8,541 nucleotides of DNA from Sporomusa sp. (GCA_029256645.1 JAQSXM010000119.1:1-8541); one strand, 5' to 3'. Numbered from the stretch's first letter, positions 1-5,928 are shown. A program made the numbers and translations. The notes: generated by a model not told the origin, from the letters alone.

Positions 1-612
1 CAGCACCTCACTGAGCTTATGAGAAATGACAATAATAGCCTTGCCTTGTTTGGCCATTAGCCGGAGCGTCCGGTATAGGTCTCTTGCTTCCTGCGGGGTC
101 AATACCGCTGTAGGTTCATCCAAAATCAATATCTCGGCACCGCGGAACAATGCCTTGAGAATTTCTACCCGCTGCTGCTCGCCGACAGTCAGCTGCCATA
201 CCCTGGCAGCCGGGTCAATCAGCATGCCATATTGCAGGCAAAACCGCCCAACCTTTTCCTCTATCTCGGACTTGTTGAAAAACATCCCGGCATTGCGCAG
301 CCCCAGCGTAATGTTTTCCGCTACAGTAAAGGATTTAATCAGCTTAAAATGCTGATGCACCATACCGATACCATGAGCCACAGCGTCTTTGGGAGACCGC
401 AGGTCAACCTTCTGCCCACGCAGGTAGATTTCCCCCTCATCAGGCCGGTACAGACCTGTAAGAATGCTCATTAAAGTACTTTTCCCAGCCCCATTTTCGC
501 CAAGCAAAGCATGGATCTCTGATTTATTAATGGTCAGGCTGACACGATCATTCGCAATGACTCCGGGAAATCGTTTCGTTACATTAATCATTTCCACCAT
601 GGGAATTGCCAC
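1..612 (-). CDS. ABC transporter ATP-binding protein of the BMP/nucleoside type, partial (3' end outside window)
   Basis: Cytoplasmic ATPase that should power the importer whose binding protein is encoded just upstream. The visible 204 residues form one nucleotide-binding domain: Walker A GENGAGKST at 38-46, Q-loop VHQHF around Q87, signature LTVGEQQR at 141-148, Walker B ILILDE at 161-166 and H-loop histidine H198. The divergent signature and the following RVEILKAL are typical of the YufO/NupO (sugar- and nucleoside-type) family. Those proteins are usually about 500 residues with two fused ABC domains, so more than half lies beyond the left edge, and permease genes probably follow. I chose GTG at 612 because an AAGGGTGG ribosome binding site sits 8 nt upstream; the in-frame ATG at 600 has none. 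The family call is firm. The substrate is inferred from the neighbouring lipoprotein and riboswitch. Confidence 0.93.
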   Translation of the reverse strand, partial: MAIPMVEMINVTKRFPGVIANDRVSLTINKSEIHALLGENGAGKSTLMSILTGLYRPDEGEIYLRGQKVDLRSPKDAVAHGIGMVHQHFKLIKSFTVAENITLGLRNAGMFFNKSEIEEKVGRFCLQYGMLIDPAARVWQLTVGEQQRVEILKALFRGAEILILDEPTAVLTPQEARDLYRTLRLMAKQGKAIIVISHKLSEVL

Positions 613-789
613 TACATAAACCACCCTTCTAAGATTAAACTTGATCCTTGGCGATAGGCACTTGGATAAATGCCCACCGCCAATTATCCAGCTGTTTCCG
701 GCTTAATTTATATACAGCGGCGCCAAAGTATTTGCAGGCGAAAAGCCCAGCACCCGCAGTAGAGCGTTGTTATTGTATGACATTATAGA

Positions 790-815
790 AGGCCGTTTCT
801 ATTACAAAACGGCCT
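790..815 (-). terminator. Intercistronic hairpin after the binding-protein gene (partial terminator or mRNA stabiliser)
   Basis: A perfect inverted repeat (791-798 with 807-814, extended by one A-T pair at 790/815) has an 8-nt loop and lies 8 nt past the stop codon of the binding-protein gene. The sequence downstream on the minus strand is TTCTATAATG, which is not a run of T, so it is a poor full terminator. In importer operons such hairpins often protect or attenuate mRNA so that more binding protein than ATPase is made. That role is inferred. A TATAAT lies at 782-787, but I see no good -35 element for it. Confidence 0.5.
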
Positions 816-823
816 CCCGCAAC

Positions 824-1942
824 TTACTTAGAAATGGTTCCTTCCACGCCCTGTACAAACCAGTTAAACTCAAGCATATCTTTGTCAGTCATTTTTTGAC
901 CGGCTTGAACTTTTATATTCCCTTGCTGGTCTTTGATAGGGCCTGTGAATACATCCCATTGCCCCTTAACGATTTCTTCCTTCTTTTTAGCGATCATAGT
1001 TTTGGTATCTTCAGCAACCATCGGTCCGTAAGGCCCAAGATCAACAATGTTATCAGACATTGGTCCCCAGTACTGTTCTGATTTCCAGGTCTTGTCCAGA
1101 ATAGACTTAACAGTTTTAACATAATAAGGTCCCCAGTTCCACACCGGGCCGGTCAATATCGCATTAGGAGCAAAATTGCGCATGTCCGTGTTATACGACA
1201 CAGCAAATTTTCCCTTTTCCTCGGCTGCTTGCATTGGTGCAGGAGTGTCCTGATGCATCGCGATTACATCAGCGCCTGTGTCAAGAAGGCTCTTAGCCGC
1301 ATCTTTTTCAGTAGCAGGGTTATACCAGGTATTGGTCCAGACTACTTTTACCTTAGCATCCGGATTGGCAGCTTGTACCCCCAGGGTAAAGGCATTAATG
1401 CCACGAACAACCTCAGGGATTGGGAATGCGGCCACATAGCCAATCGTATTGCTCTTGGTTTGTTTACCGGCAGCCAGCCCTGATAAGTACCTTGCCTGAT
1501 ACATTCTACCAAAATAGGTACCTACATTATTAGCTGTTTTAAAGCCCGAACAGTGTAAGAAGGTAACATCCGGAAACTTTTGCGCTACCTTTTGCACATA
1601 ATCCATATAACCGAAGCTGGTAGCAAAAATGATTTTATTGCCTTTCATTGCGAGTTCTGTAAGTACCCGTTCTGCATCAGCCCCCTCAGGAACTGCTTCA
1701 ACATACGTTGTCTCGATATTAGGCATTTCTTTTTCCAGTTGCTTACGACCTTGATCATGAGCATATGACCAGCCCGCATCCCCAACCGGTCCGACATAAA
1801 CGAAAGCCACTTTCACTTTTTCCGCTTTAGCAGGCTGGTTTTCTGCAGGTTTTTGTCCACCGCAGCCTGCAATCAGGATGGCTAAAACCAATAATGTAAC
1901 CATTACCAGTAGACCCGTATTCCGTTTGCCTTGCCTTATCAC
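824..1942 (-). CDS. BMP-family ABC transporter substrate-binding lipoprotein, probably for purine nucleoside or base
   Basis: Extracytoplasmic solute receptor anchored to the membrane by lipid. The N-terminus is a lipoprotein signal: basic residues (IRQGKR), a hydrophobic stretch at about 10-25, and lipobox LIAGC with Cys27 as the modified residue. A short Gln/Pro/Lys-rich linker follows, then a BMP/PnrA-like periplasmic-binding domain from about residue 43 to the end. It opens with FVYVGPVGDAGWSYAHDQGR, the variant seen in the purine-binding branch of the family. The total of 372 residues is normal. GTG at 1942 is preferred: GGGGGAG (1948-1954) lies 5 nt upstream, whereas the TTG at 1945 would be only 2 nt away. 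The gene is first in its operon, behind a guanine-type riboswitch, which points to guanosine, guanine, hypoxanthine or xanthosine-type ligands. Some BMP proteins bind riboflavin or other ligands, so the substrate remains inference. Confidence 0.92.
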   Translation of the reverse strand: MIRQGKRNTGLLVMVTLLVLAILIAGCGGQKPAENQPAKAEKVKVAFVYVGPVGDAGWSYAHDQGRKQLEKEMPNIETTYVEAVPEGADAERVLTELAMKGNKIIFATSFGYMDYVQKVAQKFPDVTFLHCSGFKTANNVGTYFGRMYQARYLSGLAAGKQTKSNTIGYVAAFPIPEVVRGINAFTLGVQAANPDAKVKVVWTNTWYNPATEKDAAKSLLDTGADVIAMHQDTPAPMQAAEEKGKFAVSYNTDMRNFAPNAILTGPVWNWGPYYVKTVKSILDKTWKSEQYWGPMSDNIVDLGPYGPMVAEDTKTMIAKKKEEIVKGQWDVFTGPIKDQQGNIKVQAGQKMTDKDMLEFNWFVQGVEGTISK

Positions 1943-2007
1943 CAAAACTCCCCCTATTACTTAAAGATTGCCACTCGCTCTATGTAAGGGCTTAACCCAG
2001 AGCAGCC

Positions 2008-2078
2008 TCAACAAACACAAAAGCCCAGACAAGAATAAGTCAGCACTCAACCTTGAGAGCGGACCTCCTGCCGGGCTT
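2008..2078 (-). terminator. Riboswitch-controlled intrinsic terminator (expression platform)
   Basis: On the minus strand, AGCCCGG (within 2071-2077) pairs with TCTGGGCT (2022-2029), including one G-U pair, and the T-rich tail TTTTGTGTTTGTT (about 2009-2021) follows directly. The loop is long (about 40 nt) and holds a small inner hairpin, CTCAA/TTGAG. It lies between the purine aptamer and the binding-protein gene, where the expression platform of a transcriptional OFF switch belongs. I could not find by eye a convincing antiterminator pairing with the 3' strand of P1, so the exact switching fold is open. Confidence 0.72.
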
Positions 2079-2100
2079 CTCCATGGTTCCCCATAGAAAA
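2077..2100 (-). other. 10-bp hairpin between aptamer and terminator
   Basis: On the minus strand TTTTCTATGG pairs with CCATGGAGAA (10 bp with two G-U pairs) around a GGAA tetraloop (2087-2090). Its 3' arm overlaps the terminator 5' arm by two bases. It may be part of the alternative (antiterminator) fold of the purine riboswitch, or may stack on the terminator. The pairing is seen directly; the role is inferred. Confidence 0.5.
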
Positions 2101-2112
2101 TAGGACACTTCC

Positions 2113-2181
2113 ACTCATAGTAAGGGCATTTACGGCTCCCTTGTAGAAACTCCCAGACCATATCTCCGGGATTATACGAGT
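2113..2181 (-). promoter_or_regulatory. Purine riboswitch aptamer, guanine type
   Basis: The minus strand shows the full three-way-junction purine aptamer. P1 is ACTCGTA (2175-2181) with TATGAGT (2113-2119); J1/2 is TATAATC; P2 is CCCGGA/TCTGGG around the invariant loop GATATGG; J2/3 is GTTTCTAC; P3 closes on the invariant loop CCGTAAA; J3/1 is ACTATG. L2 and L3 match the conserved kissing loops. The base that decides specificity (position 74 of the B. subtilis xpt aptamer) is C, as in TACTATG, which pairs with guanine or hypoxanthine; adenine switches have U. Known relatives act by transcription termination, and a terminator lies downstream. It sits about 170 nt upstream of the BMP lipoprotein gene and should shut off that operon when guanine is abundant. 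A 2'-deoxyguanosine variant is unlikely because the J2/3 core is unchanged. Confidence 0.95.
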
Positions 2182-2224
2182 ACATATTCATTTGAATGTA
2201 ACCTAAAAATCTGTTTTCGGATTG

Positions 2225-2253
2225 AGTATACCGCATAATGGGACAAAAGTCTA
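2225..2253 (-). promoter_or_regulatory. Candidate sigma-A promoter of the purine-transport operon
   Basis: On the minus strand, TAGACT (2248-2253) and TATACT (2225-2230) are 17 nt apart, giving 4/6 and 5/6 matches to the consensus. Transcription would begin near 2218, leaving about 37 nt of leader before aptamer helix P1, which is the right geometry for the riboswitch. A bulged inverted repeat (2181-2200, ATTCA/TGAAT core) would form in this short leader just 5' of P1. Confidence 0.62.
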
Positions 2254-2275
2254 TAAAAATCCGCAAGACTTTGAC

Positions 2276-2337
2276 ACTAGCCAAAACTTATTCAGCCAGC
2301 TAAAATTAGTATCATACAAACACATCAGACTAGCCAA
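2276..2337. repeat. Spaced 9-bp direct repeat ACTAGCCAA upstream of the DMT gene
   Basis: ACTAGCCAA occurs at 2276-2284 and 2329-2337. The starts are 53 bp apart, about five helical turns, in the shared upstream region of two divergent genes. The second copy ends 7 nt before the ribosome binding site of the plus-strand gene. It could be a pair of regulator half-sites, but a repeat this short may be chance. I see no well-formed promoter for the plus-strand gene here: TTGACA at 2271-2276 lacks a properly spaced -10 box (TAAAAT at 2301 is 24 nt away). Confidence 0.3.
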
Positions 2338-2358
2338 GTTTACTGGAGGGATAAATTG

Positions 2359-3219
2359 ATGACCGGTCTGGCGATCACGCTTGTCCTGGCCGCAGCCTTT
2401 GGCCATGCTGTCTGGAATTTCCTATCGAAAAAGGCAGGAGGGGGAACAGCCTTTATTTGGTTGTTCGCCAGCATGTCTGTCCTGCTGTATTTACCGTTGG
2501 CGGTTTGGATACTCTTCGTACAAAACCCGGTTATCGGCTGGGTTCAGTTCGCCTTCATGCTCGGCAGTGCAGCCCTTCATTCCCTGTATTTTATCTTGCT
2601 GGATAAAGGTTATGCCACCGGCGACCTGTCGCTCATCTACCCGTTAGCCCGCGGCACAGGCCCCCTGCTCTCGACCATCGCCGCCATTATATTTCTGGGA
2701 GAGCAGCCATCCCTCACCGCACTTGCCGGGGCGGGGTTAATTGGCTTGGGTATTGTTGTGATGACCGGCAATCCTATGAAACTGAAAGACCCTGCCGCCC
2801 GTAAGCCGATGATCTTTGCCGTTCTCTGCGGCATTGTTATTGCCGGCTATACGGTTTCAGACAAATTGGCAGTCAGCAGCTTCCTCATACCACCATTACT
2901 GCTGGATTGGTCATCAAATCTGGGGCGGGTACTGCTCTTAACCCCCTACGCACTTAAAAATTGGAATAAAGTCCAAGAGCAATGGACCCTGCACAAGCTT
3001 GAAGCACTTGGTGTCGCTATATTATGTCCGCTAGCCTATATTTTAGTGCTGACTGCCATGGTTTTCAGCCCGGTAAGCTATATCGCCCCGGCGAGAGAGG
3101 TCAGCATTCTAATCGGTACTGCCCTGGGAGCCAGACTTCTCTCTGAAAGCAACGTAAAAGTACGCCTTGCAGGAGCCAGCGCCATGGTTGTTGGTTTAGC
3201 CGCGCTGGCTGTTGGGTAG
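2359..3219 (+). CDS. EamA/DMT-superfamily membrane transporter (drug/metabolite type)
   Basis: Integral membrane protein of 286 residues, the usual length of ten-helix DMT carriers. It shows the internal two-fold repeat of the EamA fold. Repeat 1 ends with YPLARGTGPLLS (94-105) followed by IIFLGEQPS. Repeat 2 has the matching IAPAREVSILIGTALGARLLSE (242-263). Hydrophobic segments fill most of the chain, with a polar basic break at about 138-150 (KLKDPAARKP) between the repeats and another at about 200-214. ATG at 2359 is chosen because GGAGGG (2345-2350) lies 8 nt upstream; the TTG at 2356 would be 5 nt away. The substrate cannot be read from the sequence; such proteins export amino acids, metabolites or drugs. 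Being next to ilvBN makes amino-acid export conceivable, but that is weak inference. Its TAG stop directly abuts the stop of convergent ilvN, with no terminator between. Confidence 0.9.
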   Translation: MTGLAITLVLAAAFGHAVWNFLSKKAGGGTAFIWLFASMSVLLYLPLAVWILFVQNPVIGWVQFAFMLGSAALHSLYFILLDKGYATGDLSLIYPLARGTGPLLSTIAAIIFLGEQPSLTALAGAGLIGLGIVVMTGNPMKLKDPAARKPMIFAVLCGIVIAGYTVSDKLAVSSFLIPPLLLDWSSNLGRVLLLTPYALKNWNKVQEQWTLHKLEALGVAILCPLAYILVLTAMVFSPVSYIAPAREVSILIGTALGARLLSESNVKVRLAGASAMVVGLAALAVG

Positions 3220-3717
3220 TTACATATCTTTTGCCGGAACCGGCCCCCGTGAGAGCGCAATCTTACCGGTCCTGACAATCTCAATAATCCCAAAATCAAG
3301 CAGCACTTCACAGAAAGCATCGATTTTACTTTCCTCACCGGTAAGCTCAATAGCCACAGTTTCCCGGTTTACATCAATAATTTTGGCCCGAAAGATCTCC
3401 ACAACATTGACTAAATCAGAACGGTTTGTTTTGCTGGCCTTGACCTTGATTAATGCTAATTCCCGTTCAATAGACTCGACATAGGTGAGGTTTACAATCT
3501 TAATCACATCAACCAGTTTAGATAGCTGATTTACTACCTGTTCCAGCTCGACCTCGCTCTCTACCTCAACACTGATCGTAATCCGGGTGGTATCAGCCTC
3601 TTCGGTATAGCCGGCGGCAATACTCTCAATGTTAAAGGCCCGTCTGCTAATTAGCCCTGAGATATGGGTCAAAACCCCAGGCCTATTTTCAACTAAAACA
3701 GCTAATGTATGTTTCAT
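3220..3717 (-). CDS. ilvN: Acetolactate synthase (acetohydroxyacid synthase) small, regulatory subunit
   Basis: Regulatory subunit that activates the IlvB catalytic subunit and carries feedback inhibition, normally by valine. It has 165 residues, typical for IlvN/IlvH. An N-terminal ACT domain (about 2-75) starts KHTLAVLVENRPGVLTHISG. N11, G14 and N29 match the valine-site residues of E. coli IlvH, so feedback control is probably intact. A second ACT-like C-terminal domain follows (about 80-160; ELALIKVKA, then IAIEL-type and FGIIEIVRTGKIAL segments). The frame is open further upstream into ilvB, but ATG at 3717 is the start, with GGAGGG (3726-3731) 8 nt upstream. It begins 4 nt after the ilvB stop, so the two are co-transcribed and probably translationally coupled. 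The symbol ilvH would serve equally well. Confidence 0.97.
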   Translation of the reverse strand: MKHTLAVLVENRPGVLTHISGLISRRAFNIESIAAGYTEEADTTRITISVEVESEVELEQVVNQLSKLVDVIKIVNLTYVESIERELALIKVKASKTNRSDLVNVVEIFRAKIIDVNRETVAIELTGEESKIDAFCEVLLDFGIIEIVRTGKIALSRGPVPAKDM

Positions 3718-3721
3718 CCAT

Positions 3722-5410
3722 TCATCCCTCCACCATTTGATCCAGGCGACCTCCCGGGGGAACCATCGGCAGTACATCCTCCGTTTCAGGAAGCAATATC
3801 TCAACAAGTACCGGACCCTGTATCCGCAAAGCCTCTTCCAGAGTTGGAACCAATTCATCCGGCTTAGTCACCCGTAGACCGGTAACGCCCATAGCTTCAG
3901 CAAGTTTTACAAAATCAGTGCGCCCCTTAGTGGTGGAATGGGAATAACGTTGTCCGTAAAACATCCGCTGCCACTGGCTAATCATACCCAGTACCTGATT
4001 ATTCATTACAATAATTTTAATGGGCAACCCATTATCGGCCACCGTCGCCAGCTCCTGACAATTCATCATGATGCTGCCGTCCCCGGTAAACAATACCACC
4101 GTCTTATCCGGCGAACTCAGTTGAGCACCAATCGCTGCCGGTAAACCATAGCCCATAGTGCCAAGACCGCCTGACGTCAGCAAAGAACGCTCTTGGGGGA
4201 AATTATAATACTGTGCAGTCCACATCTGGTGTTGCCCGACATCTGTTACAATGACAGTATTAGACTGGGTAAGCCGGCTCACCTGCTCAATAACAGCCTG
4301 CGGCATGATGCTTGCTGTTGTCTGGCAATAGCTTAACGGTTTTTCCTGCTTCCAGGTCTGAACACGCTCTGTCCAGGCAGCAATTGAGCTGCGCCACTGC
4401 CCGGCGGAGCGTCTTGCTGCCTTCTCACATAACAGCGGTAAAGACCAGCGCAGATCACCAAGAACCTTTAGGTCGGCACATATATTCTTATTTACCTCGG
4501 CAGGATCAATATCAAAGTGTACAATCTTCGCATTTGGGGCAAAATCTTTAACTAAACTTGTTACACGGTCATCAAATCTGACGCCAATCCCCAGCAAAAG
4601 GTCACACTCAATTGTAGCCATATTGGCAGCGTAAGTGCCATGCATACCAACCATGCCCAAATGCTGTGGTGAGTCAGAAGGAATACACCCTAATCCCATC
4701 AGGCTGGAAAACACCGGAAACCCGGTCATGGCGGCAAATTTACGCACCACTGCGGCGGTATCGGAGATATTAACGCCGCCACCGACAAATACTACCGGTT
4801 TGCTGGCTGCTTCCAAAGCCTGCACAGCCAGCTCAACACTTGCCGGGTCTCCGTCAAACAGCGGTGTATAGCCCCGCAGTCTAACCGCCTCCGGATATTC
4901 GAAATCAAAGCTCGTGTTAAAAACATCACGGGATATATCGACAACAACCGGCCCCGGCCGGCCGGTACGGGCAATATAAAACGCTTCCTTCATAACCCGG
5001 GGCAAATCCTGGGCTTTTTTTACCAGATAGTTATGCTTGGTAATGGGGGTAGTGATACCGCAGACATCAGCCTCCTGGAAAGCATCTTTGCCGATCACCG
5101 CAACCCCTACCTGACCGGTAATCGCCACCAACGGGACTGAATCCATATAAGCTGTCGCAATTCCAGTAATCAGATTGGTTGCGCCGGGGCCTGATGTCGC
5201 AAAGCAAACACCGGTTTTGCCAGTAGCGCGGGCATAGCCGTCGGCGGCATGAACAGCACCTTGCTCATGACGGGTTAAAATATGGGGAAACTTAAGATTA
5301 AACAACGCATCATACAGGGCCAATACACAGCCTCCGGGATAGCCGAATACCAACTCAACCCCTTCAGCTTTCAAACACTCAATGACCGCTTCTGCCCCCA
5401 GCATCTTCAA
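3722..5410 (-). CDS. ilvB: Acetolactate synthase large, catalytic subunit (biosynthetic AHAS, EC 2.2.1.6)
   Basis: Thiamine-diphosphate enzyme that condenses two pyruvates to acetolactate (valine/leucine path) or pyruvate with 2-oxobutyrate to acetohydroxybutyrate (isoleucine path). The 562 residues cover all three domains. The N-terminal pyrimidine-binding domain has catalytic Glu49 in RHEQGAVHAADGYAR and the SGPGATN loop. The central FAD-type domain spans about 190-340 (VFVGGGVN, GIGVRFDDRVT, FDIDPAEVNKN). The C-terminal domain has the ThDP/Mg motif from GDGS (443-446) to NN (470-471), then QWQRMFYGQRYS. The C-terminus has the usual MVPPGG. The FAD-type domain and the ilvN partner point to anabolic AHAS, not catabolic AlsS. 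TTG at 5410 is chosen because GGAGGG (5418-5423) is 7 nt upstream; the in-frame ATG at 5404 would be 13 nt away. Controlled by the T-box leader. Confidence 0.98.
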   Translation of the reverse strand: MKMLGAEAVIECLKAEGVELVFGYPGGCVLALYDALFNLKFPHILTRHEQGAVHAADGYARATGKTGVCFATSGPGATNLITGIATAYMDSVPLVAITGQVGVAVIGKDAFQEADVCGITTPITKHNYLVKKAQDLPRVMKEAFYIARTGRPGPVVVDISRDVFNTSFDFEYPEAVRLRGYTPLFDGDPASVELAVQALEAASKPVVFVGGGVNISDTAAVVRKFAAMTGFPVFSSLMGLGCIPSDSPQHLGMVGMHGTYAANMATIECDLLLGIGVRFDDRVTSLVKDFAPNAKIVHFDIDPAEVNKNICADLKVLGDLRWSLPLLCEKAARRSAGQWRSSIAAWTERVQTWKQEKPLSYCQTTASIMPQAVIEQVSRLTQSNTVIVTDVGQHQMWTAQYYNFPQERSLLTSGGLGTMGYGLPAAIGAQLSSPDKTVVLFTGDGSIMMNCQELATVADNGLPIKIIVMNNQVLGMISQWQRMFYGQRYSHSTTKGRTDFVKLAEAMGVTGLRVTKPDELVPTLEEALRIQGPVLVEILLPETEDVLPMVPPGGRLDQMVEG

Positions 5411-5489
5411 GTTAAAACCCTCCTTCTACCTCTCCACATAATTTTTAAAATGCAACAACTTTTCATGACCAATAAGCTCTACAGATTAG

Positions 5490-5546
5490 AAAAGACTTGG
5501 CTTGTGCCAAGTCCTTTAGGACGACGGCAGAAGCCTTAGTCGTTCT
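5490..5546. other. Back-to-back double hairpin of unknown role in the ilvB leader
   Basis: Two hairpins abut with no spacer. Hairpin 1 (5490-5517) pairs a 12-base arm across a 4-nt loop: eight Watson-Crick pairs (GACTTGGC/GCCAAGTC), then one G-U and three A-T pairs, with T4 on the 3' arm in the minus sense. Hairpin 2 (5518-5546) is 11 bp with a 3-nt bulge and a 4-nt loop. They lie after the T-box terminator and 80 nt before ilvB. In the minus sense hairpin 1 resembles a weak terminator (TTTTCTAATC). I do not recognise the unit. It could be an extra attenuator, an RNA processing or stability element, or a dispersed palindromic repeat. Confidence 0.55.
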
Positions 5547-5586
5547 TATGTCCACAGAATTTATTGATAAACTCTCATAGACCAAT

Positions 5587-5622
5587 AAAAAAACTCCGTC
5601 CCCATTCCTAGGGACGGAGTTT
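5587..5622 (-). terminator. T-box-controlled intrinsic terminator of the ilvBN leader
   Basis: On the minus strand AAACTCCGTCCC (5611-5622) pairs perfectly over 12 bp with GGGACGGAGTTT (5591-5602) around an 8-nt loop, and the T run continues to 5587. This is a textbook rho-independent terminator. Its 5' arm (CTCCG, CCC) is also needed for the antiterminator, where it pairs with CGGAG and GGG of the T-box bulge helix (5624-5639), so the two folds exclude each other. Confidence 0.95.
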
Positions 5623-5860
5623 ACTCCGCGTTACCACCCAAATTGCTATAGTTTCACCCATAGCCGCTCATAGGTACAGAGAAACCTCGATACCTCGCCG
5701 CAATAACGGGCGGCAATTTCTCCGCAGAGAGCCCGGCGCGGCTTACTAAAAATTCAGCCCGCAACTCACGGATGATTTTCATTATATTAGATATTGCTGG
5801 CTCACACCAACCCCAGCTCGCTGCTAATATCGTGATATAACTACTCTTCCGTTCATCGTC
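5623..5860 (-). promoter_or_regulatory. T-box riboswitch, best read as isoleucine-specific, upstream of ilvBN
   Basis: Senses uncharged tRNA. The minus strand shows the T-box bulge GGGTGGTAACGCGGAG (5624-5639). Its UGGU pairs with a tRNA 3' end carrying discriminator A, as in tRNA-Ile, -Leu and -Val. Stem I closes with ACGGA/UCCGU (5848-5852 / 5768-5772). The specifier loop has AGUA on the 5' side (5842-5845) and GAAAAUCA on the 3' side (5773-5780). The apical part carries the conserved AGCGAGC and GGUGUGAGCC. The best specifier is AUC (5774-5776), isoleucine, followed by the usual A. Reading AAU (Asn) instead would conflict with the discriminator and with the gene. The GGCTGAA and AGTAAGCC stretch (stem II/IIA region) is also present. 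When uncharged tRNA-Ile binds, the terminator at 5587-5622 is disrupted and ilvBN is transcribed. Confidence 0.95.
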
Positions 5861-5889
5861 TTTACATCTTTATACTATTTATTATTGTT

Positions 5890-5918
5890 ATGTTACAAAA
5901 AAATCCACCCGGTGTCAA
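5890..5918 (-). promoter_or_regulatory. Candidate promoter of the T-box-ilvBN operon
   Basis: On the minus strand a perfect TTGACA (5913-5918) and TAACAT (5890-5895, 4/6) are exactly 17 nt apart, the spacer containing a run of seven T. The start would be near 5883, giving a leader of about 300 nt to the terminator. The -35 box begins 11 nt after the stop codon of the upstream reductase gene, so no terminator separates the two units. Read-through from the reductase would still pass the T-box terminator. Confidence 0.75.
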
Positions 5919-5928
5919 CACTATTCTT

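Noticed and set aside
26..355. Plus-strand 109-codon frame opposite the ABC ATPase
   Set aside because: It is a shadow of the ATPase gene, whose minus-strand frame carries all the ABC motifs.
1961..2284. 107-codon open frame on the minus strand in the region upstream of the receptor gene
   Set aside because: It runs through the purine riboswitch and its terminator, so the structured RNA explains the sequence. The translation resembles no family I know.
2271..2306. TTGACA (2271) and TAAAAT (2301) as the promoter of the DMT gene
   Set aside because: The spacing is 24 nt, too long for a sigma-A promoter.
3718..3858. N-terminal extension of the ilvN frame inside ilvB
   Set aside because: The extension overlaps the end of ilvB in another frame. 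ATG at 3717 has a well-placed GGAGGG and gives the normal N-terminus of the ACT domain.
5282..5539. Plus-strand 85-codon frame opposite the start of ilvB and its leader
   Set aside because: Most of it is antisense to ilvB and the rest passes through the double-hairpin unit. No ribosome binding site supports it.
5553..5579. Short frame starting MRVYQ after the T-box terminator as a leader peptide
   Set aside because: It has five codons, no run of Leu/Ile/Val codons and no clear ribosome binding site. The T-box already supplies amino-acid control.
5740..5760. AATTTTTAGTAA-like sequence as a CodY box for ilvBN
   Set aside because: It has too many mismatches to AATTTTCWGAAAATT and lies inside the conserved stem II part of the T-box, which explains it.
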